DNA from: Coriolopsis trogii
Taxonomy: Eukaryota > Basidiomycota > Agaricomycetes > Polyporales > Polyporaceae
Direction of reading: 5' to 3'
DNA length: 64,000 nt
Assembly (NCBI GenBank): GCA_020543525.1
Contig: JAHYIO010000039.1
Location: forward strand, 1,736,001-1,800,000
Position 1 is the stretch's first letter. Every line of letters begins with the position of its first letter. The translations under genes were made by a program, and so were the position numbers. Under the pieces are notes generated by a model. It searched no databases and was not told the DNA's origin. It saw nothing but the letters and a program-made list of their open reading frames with translations. This document shows positions 14,218 to 26,549 of this stretch, one piece after another.

Positions 14218-14709
14218 TTAGGAGTGTACTACACTGAGACGTACTCGAACAAACAGCCACCAGACTCGCCAATTGCCCCTCGTCCCAATCTCTGATTGAT
14301 CGACGGCTACCTTCCCGGATTGCGTTTGCCGCAAGGTAGGCACGGGTGATGAATTTATAAGCAGCTTCCATATCCTGGTGTTTGGTTTGGGCAGGGTGAC
14401 GAAAATCGACATCGACATTGAGCTATATTCACCATGCCAGTGAGCGTACTGGAGACTCAGAACTGCACAAGCTACGTCTTGACTGACCCGATGGAAACTC
14501 ACTTCCAACTCATCGTCTGGACTGATGTCGCCGGTGAGACGCAGCCATCTGCGACACTCTTCACGGATTATGGTCTCTAAATCGAATAGATATGCACGTT
14601 CGCCGGGGGTGTGGTAGACGGGGGTTGAGATGATGAATCGATAATTGTCCGAGTCAGTTCTGGACGCAGGGCTGAAGAGTACGGGGATGAAGACTTCAAT
14701 CTCTGTCAT
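14218..14709 (-). CDS. Hypothetical protein, about 160 aa
   Basis: An open frame from the ATG at 14707-14709 encodes MTEIEVFIPVLFSPASRTDS and continues with protein-like composition (YLFDLETIIREECRRWLRLT). No membrane segment or known motif is seen. A possible donor after EVSFHR (GTCAGT) could start an intron and change the C-terminus. Its place beside the damaged kinase-like gene suggests accessory DNA. A longer start at 14775 uses GTG and is less likely. Confidence 0.3.
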   Translation of the reverse strand: MTEIEVFIPVLFSPASRTDSDNYRFIISTPVYHTPGERAYLFDLETIIREECRRWLRLTGDISPDDELEVSFHRVSQDVACAVLSLQYAHWHGEYSSMSMSIFVTLPKPNTRIWKLLINSSPVPTLRQTQSGKVAVDQSEIGTRGNWRVWWLFVRVRLSVVHS

Positions 14710-16297
14710 ACTGGAAAGGGGTGATGGCTGTGGTCTATGTTTTTGGAGATTGTCTGTCGTTTGTATGGCTACCATCGGGAGTTGCCGGTCCGCCCCTTCG
14801 GCGCCTTTGTGCGGACACTCAAGTTGACTTCAAGTTCTAAGCCGCCGCAGAGTCTCTTCAGGGTGTCACAGGAGGATGCTGCCAGTGGACTAAACGCTGC
14901 TAGTTTTCCGACATGTGAACAACAACGAGAAAAGGTCTCGCATGAGAAGACTGTGAGTAATGCATGTGTTTGACGTTACGATAGTCACGTATATTCATCG
15001 AGAGACAGGGACGAAATCTTTGAGGCAAAGAGTCGGATGCGCACCGCGAAAGGGGCAACAAGCAGGTCGCAAAGCAAATTGGAGAGGCAGGGACAATATT
15101 GGCATCCCGAGTGAGTCGTGATTGGATCCTTTCTTTCAAGTTTCCATGCTCAGCTTTCGCTCTTACGACAAATAGTGAGGGAGAATGGTTGAGAAGTATG
15201 CCTTGACTACCACGACGACCACTGCGGGTACTCATACGTCGGTGAGGAAGGCCTCCTTTGCTACCATGCGCTACTTGGCGTAGGCCGCAGATCTTGAAGA
15301 TCATGTGAGCGTTTCCGAATCTGCCTGCTCTATGGGCGGGATTCCATCCGAAGTGCGGTACAATGCTATGTTTTGTTCTCGAACTGGGTGGTTTTCTCCG
15401 TCGACGACACTGACTTTCACCTCCCTACAGTGACAGCGAACCCCCTTGCCCTCTTACTCATAACATGCCGACAGCACATTTCGTAAGCCTTTACTGAAGT
15501 TACTCTTGCCGTGCCGCTAATGACTCATCCTATAGGTTTGTGATTTGGGATGTACACAGTCGTTGTACGTTACGATTGAATCGAATCGAATGGAAGTGAT
15601 GCGAGCACGACTGGTCCATTACTCCGCAAGACACCTCTCGCGCCCCTGATAACACGTCCCACGGACTACTCCCGGCCACTGAGACAGCCCTTACAGCTAT
15701 GAGCTTGGTCTAGACTCTGCTGGGATCCGCCACGATCTTCCTGGCGGATCCGAGTGCCATAGAACGTCTCTGCGCGGATGACAGGTAAGAGTATGTACCC
15801 ATCGACTCTTGATGCAATGCTGAGCCCTTCTAGCTGCAATTTTGATTGTCTCCAACTTCATTGCTTCCTACAATACGACGTCCTCTGCTGACACACTGAT
15901 TGCTCGGCTGCCAGTGTTATTGCGTCGGTTGAGATCAGCCGTTTACTTGTGCTCCCACACCCTCTCACGAGAAGACCACAATACGCACAAGAAGGTTTTT
16001 GGCCTACCTCGAAATGTCACCGTTGCTACTCACGGACCCAATTAGCTTCGTTTCGCCATACAATGATCAAACACTCGTGACAAGGGCAAGGCGCTCCGGT
16101 ATGCGCTTCCTGGTCTTCTCAAACCCGATGAAATAAGCCCCAGCCGACGGCGGCGGACGTTCGTCTTCTCCCATGACTGAAACAGTACTCAGCGACTGAC
16201 CCTCTATATATACTAGTGTCACCAGTGCACCCCAATCCGGCGTCAACGCAGTATCCTCCTCATCTGAACACCTTCGATCTGTCAGTTCAACACAGAG
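14710..16297. other. Intergenic, no supported gene
   Basis: 1.6 kb upstream of the P450. Frames are broken. A plus-strand stretch at 15842-16045 has a moderately protein-like start (IVSNFIASYNTTSSADTL) but no supported neighbours. I see no repeats. Confidence 0.4.
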
Positions 16298-18731
16298 ATG
16301 ATTTTTAGCATCCAGATTGTCTTCGTACTCGGGCTCTGTTTGTTCATACTCAAGCGGATCAGATATCTGAAGTCCCCTCTCGACAATGTTCCGGGACCAC
16401 CCTCTCAATCACTCTTGTTCGGTTAGCAGCGAATCTCACAGTCCTCTGCTCTGCGCGTGATCCCATCTGACTTAGATGCGTAGGTCATCTTGGCACGATT
16501 CTGCACCGAGCCGGATGGGACTTTGCGACGACTCTCACCGAATCGTACCAGGGGGTGGTCAAACTCTATGGAGCCTTTGGCGTAAGCAATCGTCTCCAGT
16601 GCTTCAAGTTGAAACTACCGCTGATTGGGTTGTGTTTGTCTCAGCGTCGTGACATCTACGTATATGACCCGCTCGCGATGCACCACATTCTCGTGAAAGA
16701 TCAACATATATACGAAGAAGCTCAGTGGTTCCTAAGGTAATCCCTGACGCACTCGTATTCAACTGTGCTCAACCAACTGTGCCTTCCAGGTCGAACCTCT
16801 TGACTTTCGGCCCGGGGCTGCTTGGGACAGTGGGCAGCCATCACAAGAAACAGCGCAAGCTACTGAATCCAGTCTTCTCCATCGCGCACATGCGGCGCAT
16901 GATCCCGATATTCAACGAGGTGACACATAGGGTACGCACCGTCTCTTCCTGCACACCCGTCGACAACGTTCAAGGCCACTCTGTCACCCGTAGCTTCAGA
17001 AGGGCATCCACAACGTCGTTAGTGCGAAGGAAGGGCCAGTCGAGATTGACATGCTCGAGTGGATGGGTCGCACGGCGCTCGAGCTGATCGGCCAGAGCGG
17101 TCTCGGGTACTCGTTCGACCCTCTCGTCAGCGAAAGCGCGGACGAGTTCGCCACCGCCGTCAAAGAGTTTCAGTACGTGCCCCGCGCTCCGTCTGAAGCG
17201 TCTATCGGATATCCTGAACGCTCTTCTTGACACTACGTAGGGGGGCCATGACGAGGGTGCAGATCGGTCGCCGGTTCCTCTCTTGGCTGCCCCGGTGGGG
17301 GAAGGGAATACAGGGCAGGCTCATGCACTTGCTCCCGAACGAGAGCGTGCAGAAGCTGCTGAAGATCACGGAAGTGCTGACAAGGCGGTCGACCGAGATC
17401 TTTGAGGCCAAGAAGCGCGCTCTGGAAGGGGGTGACGAGCACGTCTCGAAGCAGATCGGGGAGGGCAAGGATATCATCAGCATACTGAGTGAGTCGCGAC
17501 TGGACCAGATACCTCGTTCACGCTCGTTTGGTCTCACGCGACACAGTGAGGGAGAACGTGGTTGCCTCTGCCGAGGAGAAAATGTCAGACGAGGAGCTTC
17601 TCGGCCAAGTCTCGTCAGTTGTCCTATCCGCGAGATTCTTGCTCTTTGACTGACCGTCGCGCTCGGCATATCAGCACATTCATCTTCGCAGCCATGGACA
17701 CCACCTCGACGGCGCTCTCCAAGACGCTCCTACTGCTCGCCGAGCACCCCGACGTACAGGAGAAGGTGCGGAGAGAAATCCTGGATGCATCGAATGGCGA
17801 AGACTTCGACTACGATACCCTCGTCTCGCTCCCGTACCTGGATGCAATCTGCCGGGAGACACTCCGAGTGTGCGTCTGCCGCGAAGTTGGTCCTGGATGC
17901 ATGTCCTTATTGACTTCGCCCATACGACTCATACCAGCTACCCTCCGGTATCGTTCGTGAGCAGAGAGTGCGTCTTCTTCCTCGCAAAGCCATCCATATG
18001 TCCTACGAACATCTCGGTACTCACACGCTCCTTGGACCTCCCTCAGAACTCTCGAGGACGTCGTCCTGCCCGTTTCCGAGCCGATCCACGGCGTCGACGG
18101 CACGCCGATGAACGAGATCCTCGTGCCGAAGGACACCTTCGTCTACGTCAGCATCTACTCCGCCAACCGCAGCAAAGCCATCTGGGGCCCTGACGCCACG
18201 GAGTGGAAGCCCGAGCGCTGGCTCGCCCCGCTCCCTGCCTCCGTGACGGACGCCAAGATCCCGGGCATATACTCCAACCTGTGAGTGCACCGAACGACGC
18301 GCGCATAAAGTCGTCCTTCTGGCAACTGACGGATGCCTCATCCTCAGTATGACGTTCATCGGAGGCGGCCGCTCTTGCATGCAAGTCTTCACTACTATCA
18401 GCGCATTCGTCCGCCTCGCTCTCGCGCGCTGCCCAGCTGACCGCCTACCTTCCTTCCCACAGCGGCTTCAAGTTCTCGCAGCTGGAGATGAGTGAGTCCC
18501 ATCGCACCCCGCGTGGTGTCTTTTTGTTTACGACCTGGCATCCGAGCTGATCACGACTCCCGCTCAGAGATCGTCCTGTGCGTCCTCCTCGGCAAGTTCA
18601 CGTTCGCGCCCTCCACGAAGGCGGTCGTGTGGAACATGTCCGGCATCCAGTTCCCGTCTGTGGGCTACGACAGCCCGAAGCCTGCGATGCCGCTCGTGGT
18701 CGGCTTGTACAAGGGGCCCACGGTATCTTGA
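16298..18731 (+). CDS. Cytochrome P450 monooxygenase
   Basis: A membrane-anchored P450. The ATG at 16298 gives a hydrophobic anchor (MIFSIQIVFVLGLCLFILKR) followed by the proline hinge NVPGPPS. Further blocks: the helix-C type HHKKQRKLLNPVFS (about 16830-16870), the I-helix FIFAAMDTTS (about 17685), the ExxR motif ETLR (about 17855), WKPERW (about 18205), and the haem loop FIGGGRSCIGFKFSQLE (about 18350-18490), with Cys as the iron ligand. The protein ends GLYKGPTVS with TGA at 18729-18731. About ten introns split it. One of them, right after the haem Cys, has a GC donor (see findings). The partner would be NADPH-P450 reductase; the substrate is unknown. The ordered set of motifs is complete, so the gene looks functional. 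Confidence 0.9.
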
Positions 18732-19110
18732 GGAAGGGCTGCTCTCCAAACGCTAGACCCTCGCGCTTGAGCATCACATACGAACGACTACATGATAGCA
18801 CTGGCAGCGGAACGCTCTTCGTGGAGTGCAGATGTGGTCCCAGACACTTGACGAGCATGTCCCAGACACGAGGGTTTAATGAGAAATATACATTTGTCTG
18901 GTATCCAGCATATAATCATACAGTACCGAGTGATACACAGGAAACAATTTCAATACGCATAGATCAAGACGGACGCGATGCGCAACAACCCTCCTTCCCC
19001 TCAGCATTTCTCCCATAATACGCTCTCGAATCCATGTAAAATATGCAAGAGGCACAGAAAACCGGGTCATGTCACGAAAGAACGAGCACCCAAACAGCGG
19101 AGAGGACGCC
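18732..19110. other. Convergent intergenic gap
   Basis: About 380 nt between the 3' ends of the P450 and the acetyl-CoA synthetase. It probably holds both 3' UTRs. No gene is seen. Confidence 0.6.
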
Positions 19111-20966
19111 TTACTTCATCAGCGCCGCGACCTTCTCCTTGATGTTCTCCACAACAGCCGGCTCCGCGAGCGTGCTCAGGTCGCCCAGCTGGTCCGCCTC
19201 GCCCGCGACGATCTTCCTCAACACGCGACGCATGATCTTGCCCGACCGCGTCTTCGGCAGGTCCGACACGAGGAAGATCTTCTTCGGCGCCGCGAACGGC
19301 CCGATCACCTTGCGCACCTGGAGCGTGAGCTCCTTGATGAGCCCGCCCTCGTCGTTCTCGTCGTACTTGAACTCGGGCTTGAGCGTCACGAACGCGTAGA
19401 CGGCTTGCCCCGTGAGCTCGTCTGGGGTGCCGACGACTGTAGTTCGTGCGTCATGTCAGTGACAGGTCGACACCGAGCGCGGTCGGTGATAGAGCGGATG
19501 AGGGGCGGGACGTACCTGCAGTCTCGGCGACGCCGGCGTGCGTGATAAGAGCAGACTCAATTTCCGCTGTCGACAGACGATGGCCGGACACGTTGATCAC
19601 ATCTGAGCTCCAACAGTCAGCATTCCCCAACGCTCTGTTCAAAGGAGGAAATAACGCACCATCGACACGGCCCTTGATCCAAATGTATCCGTGCTCGTCG
19701 CGCGCGGCGCCATCCCCAGTGTAGAAGTACCCAGGGTACGGGCGCATGTACGTGTCCAGGTAGCGGTTGTGGTCCTGGTAGACCGTGCGCGCGATTGACG
19801 GCCACGGCGTCTTGAGGCACAGCACGCCCTCGACGCTGTTCCCCTCGAGCTCCTTCCCGGATTGGGGATCGAGCAGCACCGGCTCGATACCGAAGAACGG
19901 CACCGTCGCCGACCCGGGCTTCGTCTCGATCGCGCCAGGGAACGGCGTCACGACGATCGAGCCCGTCTCGGTCTGCCAGAAGGTGTCGACGATCGCGCAC
20001 TGTCTGCGCCCGACGTGGTCGTTGTACCAATGCCATGCTTCGGGGTTAATCGGCTCGCCAACGCTGCCCAGTACACGCAGCGAGCTAAGGTCGTGGTCCT
20101 GGACGTGGTGCTCGCCGAGACGACGGAGGAGACGGATGGCGGTGGGAGCAGAGTAGAACTGCGTCAGTTTATGCTTGTCGACAGTCTGCCAGTAACGCGC
20201 GGGGGTGGGGTATACGGGCGTCGACTCGAACACGGTCGTCGTCACACCGTTCGCGAGGGGGCCATAGACGATGTAGGTGTGGCCAGTGATCCAGCCAATG
20301 TCGGCCATGCAAGCGAAGCGGTCATCCGGGTGGACGTCGAACACGTACTTGACTGTCAAAGCGGCGCAAAGGAGGTAGCCTCCGGTGGTATGGACGACGC
20401 CCTTCGGCTTACCAGTCGACCCGGAGGTCTACATGCGGGTGGTAGAGTCAACATTACAGGAGAGACTTCACTACTAGCGTGTTACTCACGTAGAGGATGA
20501 ACAGCGGGTCCTCCGCTGACATGACTTCGGGCGGGCAGAAGCGGGGAACCTTGAGGATCTCCTCATGCCACCATTTGTCGCGGCCAGCAGTCCAGGGGAC
20601 TTCAGCGCCGGTGCGCCTGAGAACAAGGACGTGCTCGACGAGAGGGCACTCCTTGATAGCAGCATCGGCGATGGCCTTCGTTGCGATCGTCTTGCCTCCG
20701 CGACGGCCCTCGTCAGAGGTGATCACGACACGCGACTTGCAGTCCTGTACACGGTCACGGAGGGACTCTGCCGAGAATCCGGCAAAGACGACAGAGTGAA
20801 CGGCGCCGATACGGGCGCATGCGAGGAAGGCAGCGACGGCGTGCCATGTCATTGGGAGGTAAACGGAGACTGTGTCACCCTTCTTGACGCCCCATGACTT
20901 GAGGACGTTTGCGATGGAGCAAACCTCACGGAGGAGTTGGGCGTAGGAAATCTCTGAGCCCTCATT

Positions 20967-20998
<32 letters not shown>

Positions 20999-21759
20999 AC
21001 AGATCGGATCGGGGAGGGATAAGCGCTCTGTTAAGACTCTCGACCGGCCCGCTCTCGGAGTTCTGTCGTCAGTTGTCCACGACTAGAGCAAGTCGCCTTC
21101 AGCGAAGCCTGATCGCGTTCATACGATCCCCGACCATGGTCGGACTCGCGGCGCACCATGTCCTGGGTACGCCAGGACTCGAGGTGAGATCGCGCGATGC
21201 TTGGGGTGTATATATGCGCACGGAACGACCGTTCCGGAATTGCTCACGGAACGGATGGGGTCATCCATCCCGTCCGATGGCGCGAGAAACCGAGAGCGAA
21301 TGGGACGAGGCGAGATACGATGGGGGATTCACCTTGTCAGGGTGCTTGTACGCCCAGCGATCGACGCAGTTGTATGAGGCGTTGAGCCCGCCTTCAGGGA
21401 ACCAGACGATGTCGCCGTTGACGAAGCTGCCTGAACGGACGGTATGGAAGGGACGATCCCAGTGGAGGGTCTCGTTCGCTACCTGCGGAGATCGAGGGAA
21501 TGTCAATCCGACTTCGCGAACGAGGGGATCCACAGAGAAGGAGTGCGTACCTTGGCCCACCATTTGTCACTTTCGTGACCAAGGGATTGGTTGTGGATTT
21601 GCCTGGAGGAAGCTGTGAGACAAGAGGAGGCGACTGGGTGCGCGGGAATGCGTACTTGTAATGGTCGTGGTGGTCGACGTGAGGCTTCTTGTGTCCATGC
21701 TTGACACGGGGCGCGATGGGATGCTTGGGTACCTGGTGGTGGGTATCCTCGGCAGACAT
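19111..21759 (-). CDS. Acetyl-coenzyme A synthetase
   Basis: ANL-superfamily ligase that makes acetyl-CoA from acetate, ATP and CoA. The start [20 protein letters not shown] (ATG 21757-21759) matches the fungal cytosolic enzyme. Blocks run in order: [14 protein letters not shown] (about 21560), [36 protein letters not shown] (about 21370), [19 protein letters not shown] (about 20820), the P-loop [18 protein letters not shown] (about 20420, on an exon start), [22 protein letters not shown] (about 19975) and the C-terminal [14 protein letters not shown] with the regulatory lysine (about 19230). It ends VAALMK at 19111. Introns are mostly short, but the one at 20997-21332 is 336 nt. A TATA-like TATAATAT lies about 90 nt upstream (about 21850). 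It supplies acetyl-CoA for growth on acetate or ethanol. Confidence 0.96.
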
Positions 21760-24592
21760 GGCGGACGGTGCGAGGGGATGGGACGCGATGGGGCGAGGGG
21801 GGCGAGAGGGAGGGGAGAGATGCAGACAAGAGGGCTGGAGGAGAGGAGCATATTATACGTTCCCTGTCCCGTGAGCGCGTGATCTGGGCAAAGGCTGAGT
21901 GGTGCCCCTGAATTCGTTCTTGCTCTCCTCTCTCGGCGCCTCCTCTGCGGGGAACGCCTGCCCGGAATGGCTTAGGCCACTACCCCGCTCCTGCCCAGCA
22001 CCTCCCCATCCGTCCCTCATCCAGCACAGCGCATATCATGCCCTCCTCGCTCGACGCCTTACGTATATACTCTCCCGTCCCAGCCATTGCGGAGGAGATG
22101 CGGGCACATGGAGGTGGTAGAGCGGTCCCGCCAGTATCATCCGAGCAAACGTCCATCCGCTCACGACGTTATCCTCCTCCGCTGACACCTCGGACGTACG
22201 CTCTCACCCATCATTCCCAATCGCCGGATTGCTGCGAACGTGTCGGACTCTCGTATCCCTATCTTGCGACGCGCCTCTTGGGCAGACGTCCCCGCCATTT
22301 CGCGGCCTCTTTTGCCATCCCTTGGCTGTCGTGTGAGTTCAAACTGACGCGACGGTTGATAGGAGCCTTCTTGTCGGCCTGCCCCTGCGTCCTGTCAAGG
22401 TTGATATGTATGATGCAGCTCGCGCAACACTAGGCTTGCATACACGGAACACGGCGCAGCCTTGGCCAAGCATTACATACCCCGCACTACCCCGCACCCG
22501 AAGTCCCCGCATCCTCGAGCTCCAGCTTGGAACTTTGTCGTACGCACTCGTTCCGATCGCTGCCAGCCGTCAAACACAATTCCATCCTACGCGATTCGTG
22601 CACGGCCGCACAGATGGAGCGGGAAACCCTTTCCGACACTTCTACAGGGGGCGCGGAGTCGGAGTCTGAGGCAGGCGATCAAACGATCCAAGTGAGTCTA
22701 GTCTGAGTGACACCTCCCCCGCACTCCCCTAGCAAGCTCAGCTGCTCCATACTCGCGTCTCTACCAAGTCACGACGAGACCGCTCCCGGCTGCTCTCGAC
22801 TGTCTTGGGCAAGACAGATAATCACAGACGTACCGCAGTCGCCGTCAGCACTGCGAGCGGGCATCGGTCTCCCATCGTCCCATCCCGTCTTGCGCGGACG
22901 AGCGTAGCGCGAGTCGCGACGCCGCAAACTGCAGCTGACCGTTTACGGAAAGTGGGCGGAATCCAAAGACAAGCGCTCGGAGCTCAGAGACGGAGAGTCG
23001 TGGCGGCGCACTCGTGAATTCACGACGTCGACGAGGACGGCGTTGGGCGCGAAGGAGGCCTCTTGCCCCGACGGCGTCCCAGGTGGAGACGCACTCGACG
23101 CGGGGGAACTCGGACGCGATGCTCGGAATGTGAGCGGACGGGTGCGAAGCTGCGACGCGCTTTCCGTTCGTACTCCTTGCTCTCAGACTCTTACTTCGGA
23201 TAAAGCTGAAACTTGAACTCGGAAAGCGCATGCCTCTCGAAGACGTCACAAGAGTAACTCGCACACGATATCGCCCGAATTCCGAGGTCGGGGAAGAAGG
23301 ATGTCGATGAATGGGGACGTCGTGCTTCTGCGACTCAAGTCCGCGACGGCTTCTTTGCGCTCCTGTATTCCTATTACTTACCTGATCCTCCACTCCCGTG
23401 CTTCGCGCCGCGGCAGAGCTTCGAAGGCAACTTAAGCGTTTTTACTTCATCACCGCACACGAATCCGTGCGGCCCCGAGTGTGAGAGAGGTGAGGGGTCG
23501 GGGGTTGGGGCGCTGGTCATCCATATCCTTTGGAGGCTTTGCGCTGTACTCGGCGGTGCCCCCCCCCCCCCCCCCAACACCATTGCTACTGCAACAGAGA
23601 GCACCGTGGCCCCTGCGCATCGAGAGACATGTCTCCGATATGATGGCCAAGTCCTGCGAGCTAGCCCATACTCACGGGCTCACCACGCAACCCCTGCGGT
23701 GTATGGATCCGGAGCTCCCTGCCCAGAGCTTCGCACCCACATCAGGTGGTCCGCTATGGTTTGCACCGCTCCGCTGTACCGTTCCCGTGGGCCCTGGCGG
23801 ACCAGCACAGCATGTCCATGCGTCGTTCGTCATCTGACTTGTCGTGCTTGCCCTGCTCTGCTCTCGAGCCTCTCGGCATTTGGCCAGATCCCTCGTCAAA
23901 TTCAGAACCGCTGTATGCATAAGCCACTGCTCAGCGTGACGACACGGCTTTGGGATGGTTTGTGCCATGTGCGTGTGCAGCCTACGACTGCGAGAAAAAT
24001 AGCAGTGGGAGGACCATGCGTGTGCCGGAGAAGTTAAGAGAACGTTAACGGTAACGACCACTCACTTGAAGAACAGCCGAAGGGATCGGTGAAGGAGAGC
24101 GGATGGCGCTCGGAGTGCACGACTCATGCGCGCCATCGTGGATGCTGCGTTGCGCGAACAAGTGGGCCATATGAACGCGACGCTTGCAGGAGCGGCGAAA
24201 GGCAAAGAGCGAAGTCTAGTCGTTTTCGAGTTGTGTAGACTTGAAGCATGTGCTTAGTCTGCAGAGTGCCAGCGGCTGTTTCCGAGTGGCGGCCCAAGCA
24301 TCATGTCCAGGACACACGACTTGCAATCATAGCGATGGGTATGCAGTAGCAGCTGGGTCAAGTCAGCCGTACGCGTAGTAGACGCACTGGCACAACATGC
24401 CGCAAGGCAGGCGAGACATGCACTCGAACTATTGAAGATGACCGCGAAGGGGCGTGCATCAAGATCGTGAGAAATAGAGATATCGCATTCAACTGTATCA
24501 ACATGGGCCGGGGTCCTTCTTCTGCACTTGGCCTCCTGCGAGTCCTGCCCTCGCTATAACTATAAGAGCTAGACTCCTGATCTCTCCCGATC
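21760..24592. other. Gene-poor 2.8 kb region with a C17 homopolymer
   Basis: Upstream of the acetyl-CoA synthetase. Open frames exist on both strands but switch frame, lack family motifs and have no coherent exon chain. A run of 17 cytosines lies at 23559-23575, interrupted by nothing and followed by AACACC. No transposon ends, long repeats or RNA genes were noticed. Confidence 0.45.
23559..23575 (+). repeat. Poly-C homopolymer run (17 nt)
   Basis: Seventeen consecutive cytosines in non-coding sequence. Such runs are prone to slippage and to sequencing length error, so the exact length is uncertain. Confidence 0.9.
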
Positions 24593-25734
24593 GTGGCCCA
24601 CACGTACCTTCCGCCTGAACTTATCCACCACGTCGTCTCCGCGCTTGAGGACGATATGAAATCCCTGAAATCATGTGCACTCGTCTGCAACTCATGGCGA
24701 GAGATCGTCCGCGTCCGCCTCTTCAGAGACATCGTGACCATACGTGAACGCACCTTCGGACACCTCGAGGAATTCCTCGATGTACATCCCACAATCGCCG
24801 GATGCGTCAAACACTTCAAGTTGGTAGGCCACGCCTCGAGTGTGTACGTACACAGGAGCGGTTTTGTTCTTTTCAGGGGAGAGTTCATTGCACGCCTCCT
24901 ATCAAAACTTCTCGCACCCACGCACCTGTCACTCCACGCTCTCTGCTTGAGTATACGATTCCCCGCGCACGGCGAGACACGATTGCGCCTCCAGCCGACT
25001 GGACATCGGCCATTTGTACGATTAGGCAGTCCGTGCTCTCTGCGTTCCGCGCGCTGCTGTCTCTCTTCAGTGTCTATACACTAACGTTTATCTTCCTGCA
25101 GGTCGGGACCTGGCGTGGGTACGATACCGATCAGAAAGCTTGTCCTCAGAGACACCGGCTCCTTTCACCACACGGGCCTGGACATCCTCGCACGGTCATT
25201 TGCGCCTTCTTCGGGCCCGGGGAGGTTGGGCGGAATGCCAAGGAGTTGGAATTGAGTCTGCCGCGGCCTGCAAGAAATCAGCCACAGTCGCACTGTGAGT
25301 GTCAGCCTCTTTCCCCCTTCCCCACACTCAAGCATGCCGCTCTCTTTGTGCTGGATACTCACATAGCGTGCGCATACAGATGGGACGCTGAGGCCGGATT
25401 GGCGGAGCCTCGGGAACGCTATGGCGACTCTTGACGAGCTAGAGGTCCTTTCGATCACGGGCGCGCGACCAAAGACCTGCGTCGCATTGCTTTCCCCGCT
25501 GAGGAACGAGCGACTCGAAAGAGTTGTGCTTAACTGGGGCATATCGAGGTCTTCCGAATCGGCGACCCGGTGGGCCATTGGTCTGCGATCGACAGAACAC
25601 TCACGCGCCAGAAGTTCCCCCTTCTGGGGCAGCGCGAAGCTCACATTTGTTCGGTCGTATGGAGAGAAATCGGCTGTCTTCGCCGTGGCGGCGAGGGCGT
25701 GGTTGCACGCAGCGGGGCTACTGATGCGCTATAA
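24593..25734 (+). CDS. F-box-type protein gene, start unclear, possibly degenerate
   Basis: The first clear exon reads TYLPPELIHHVVSALEDDMK then SLKSCALVCNSWREIVRVRL, a typical mushroom F-box-like head that would bind Skp1 in an SCF ubiquitin ligase. It then continues LFRDIVTIRERTFGHLEEFL. The frame then changes at plausible introns: after HFKL a GTAGGC donor leads to an exon ending ADWTSAICTIRQ. Later parts such as LDELEVLSITGARPKTCVAL and the end RTLTRQKFPLLGQ look like the C-terminal part, stopping at TAA 25732-25734. The problem is the start: the F-box exon opens at GTG 24593 with an in-frame TGA just upstream and no obvious ATG exon. The gene may have an unseen first exon or may be decaying. 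Confidence 0.5.
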
Positions 25735-26549
25735 CTCGAATGCTGCGATCGCGAACAAGTCAGCTCATACAACTGTACGCGCTTGCCCGGACATACCGTT
25801 GTCAAGGACAAAGGGCGATACCAACTCGATGCTTACGTGCCGGTGCCTTTCCCTATACCCGTATAACTCTTTCGGTCTACGAGGCTCCGCCACACAGCAA
25901 GCAATCTTCATCAAGTTTGGATTATTTCCGTATGCTGGCTCATCTCGCACAACCCATCAGCCAACGAATTAGATGTGGATTGCGGCATTGAGAGTCTCTT
26001 GGAGATGGGACCCGTATCCGGGACGGTGCACTTCAACATGCACAAGGACGTCACCGAATTCATTGGACTTATATGGATTCGGATAGTGGAAGCAAATAGT
26101 ACCATGCAACGAAGGATCCGCTTGACAAGGGCGCTCGGATGCTCTGGTCTCTTGGTCGCGTCGAAGTACATTCTCGCGTATGTGAGCAATAGGGTCTGAA
26201 CATGCTTGGGAAGGCGTACAATTGCCCATGTTTGACTTGACGACTAATCAGGTGGGCAAGATATTCTTATACGATATGATGGTACATGGTCGGTCAGGCG
26301 TACATCTGCTATCTATCTAGGTGCGGGCGCCGAGGCCATCATGGCCATGCTCCAGAAGTCGAGGTATATACTATACATCGGGGCAACCGCGCTGACGGAT
26401 AACAACGTGCTACGAGCGACCCTTTAGGGTAGGTGACTTGATGAGCCTGTACTTTGAATTCGTGCAACCACTCTGGAACAAGTAAATGATATGTATGTAC
26501 GGAGTCGCTTGGCATCTGGGACGACACCTTGAGCCAGCTCTCACGGGCC
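25735..26549. other. Intergenic, no supported gene
   Basis: Between the F-box-type gene and the first kinase-like paralogue. A minus-strand open frame at 25911-26189 has no recognisable motif. Nothing else is seen. Confidence 0.45.

Noticed and set aside
15842..16045. Plus-strand frame upstream of the P450 (IVSNFIASYNTTSSADTL)
   Set aside because: Not joined to the P450 by any in-frame splice; the P450 has its own good ATG with membrane anchor at 16298.
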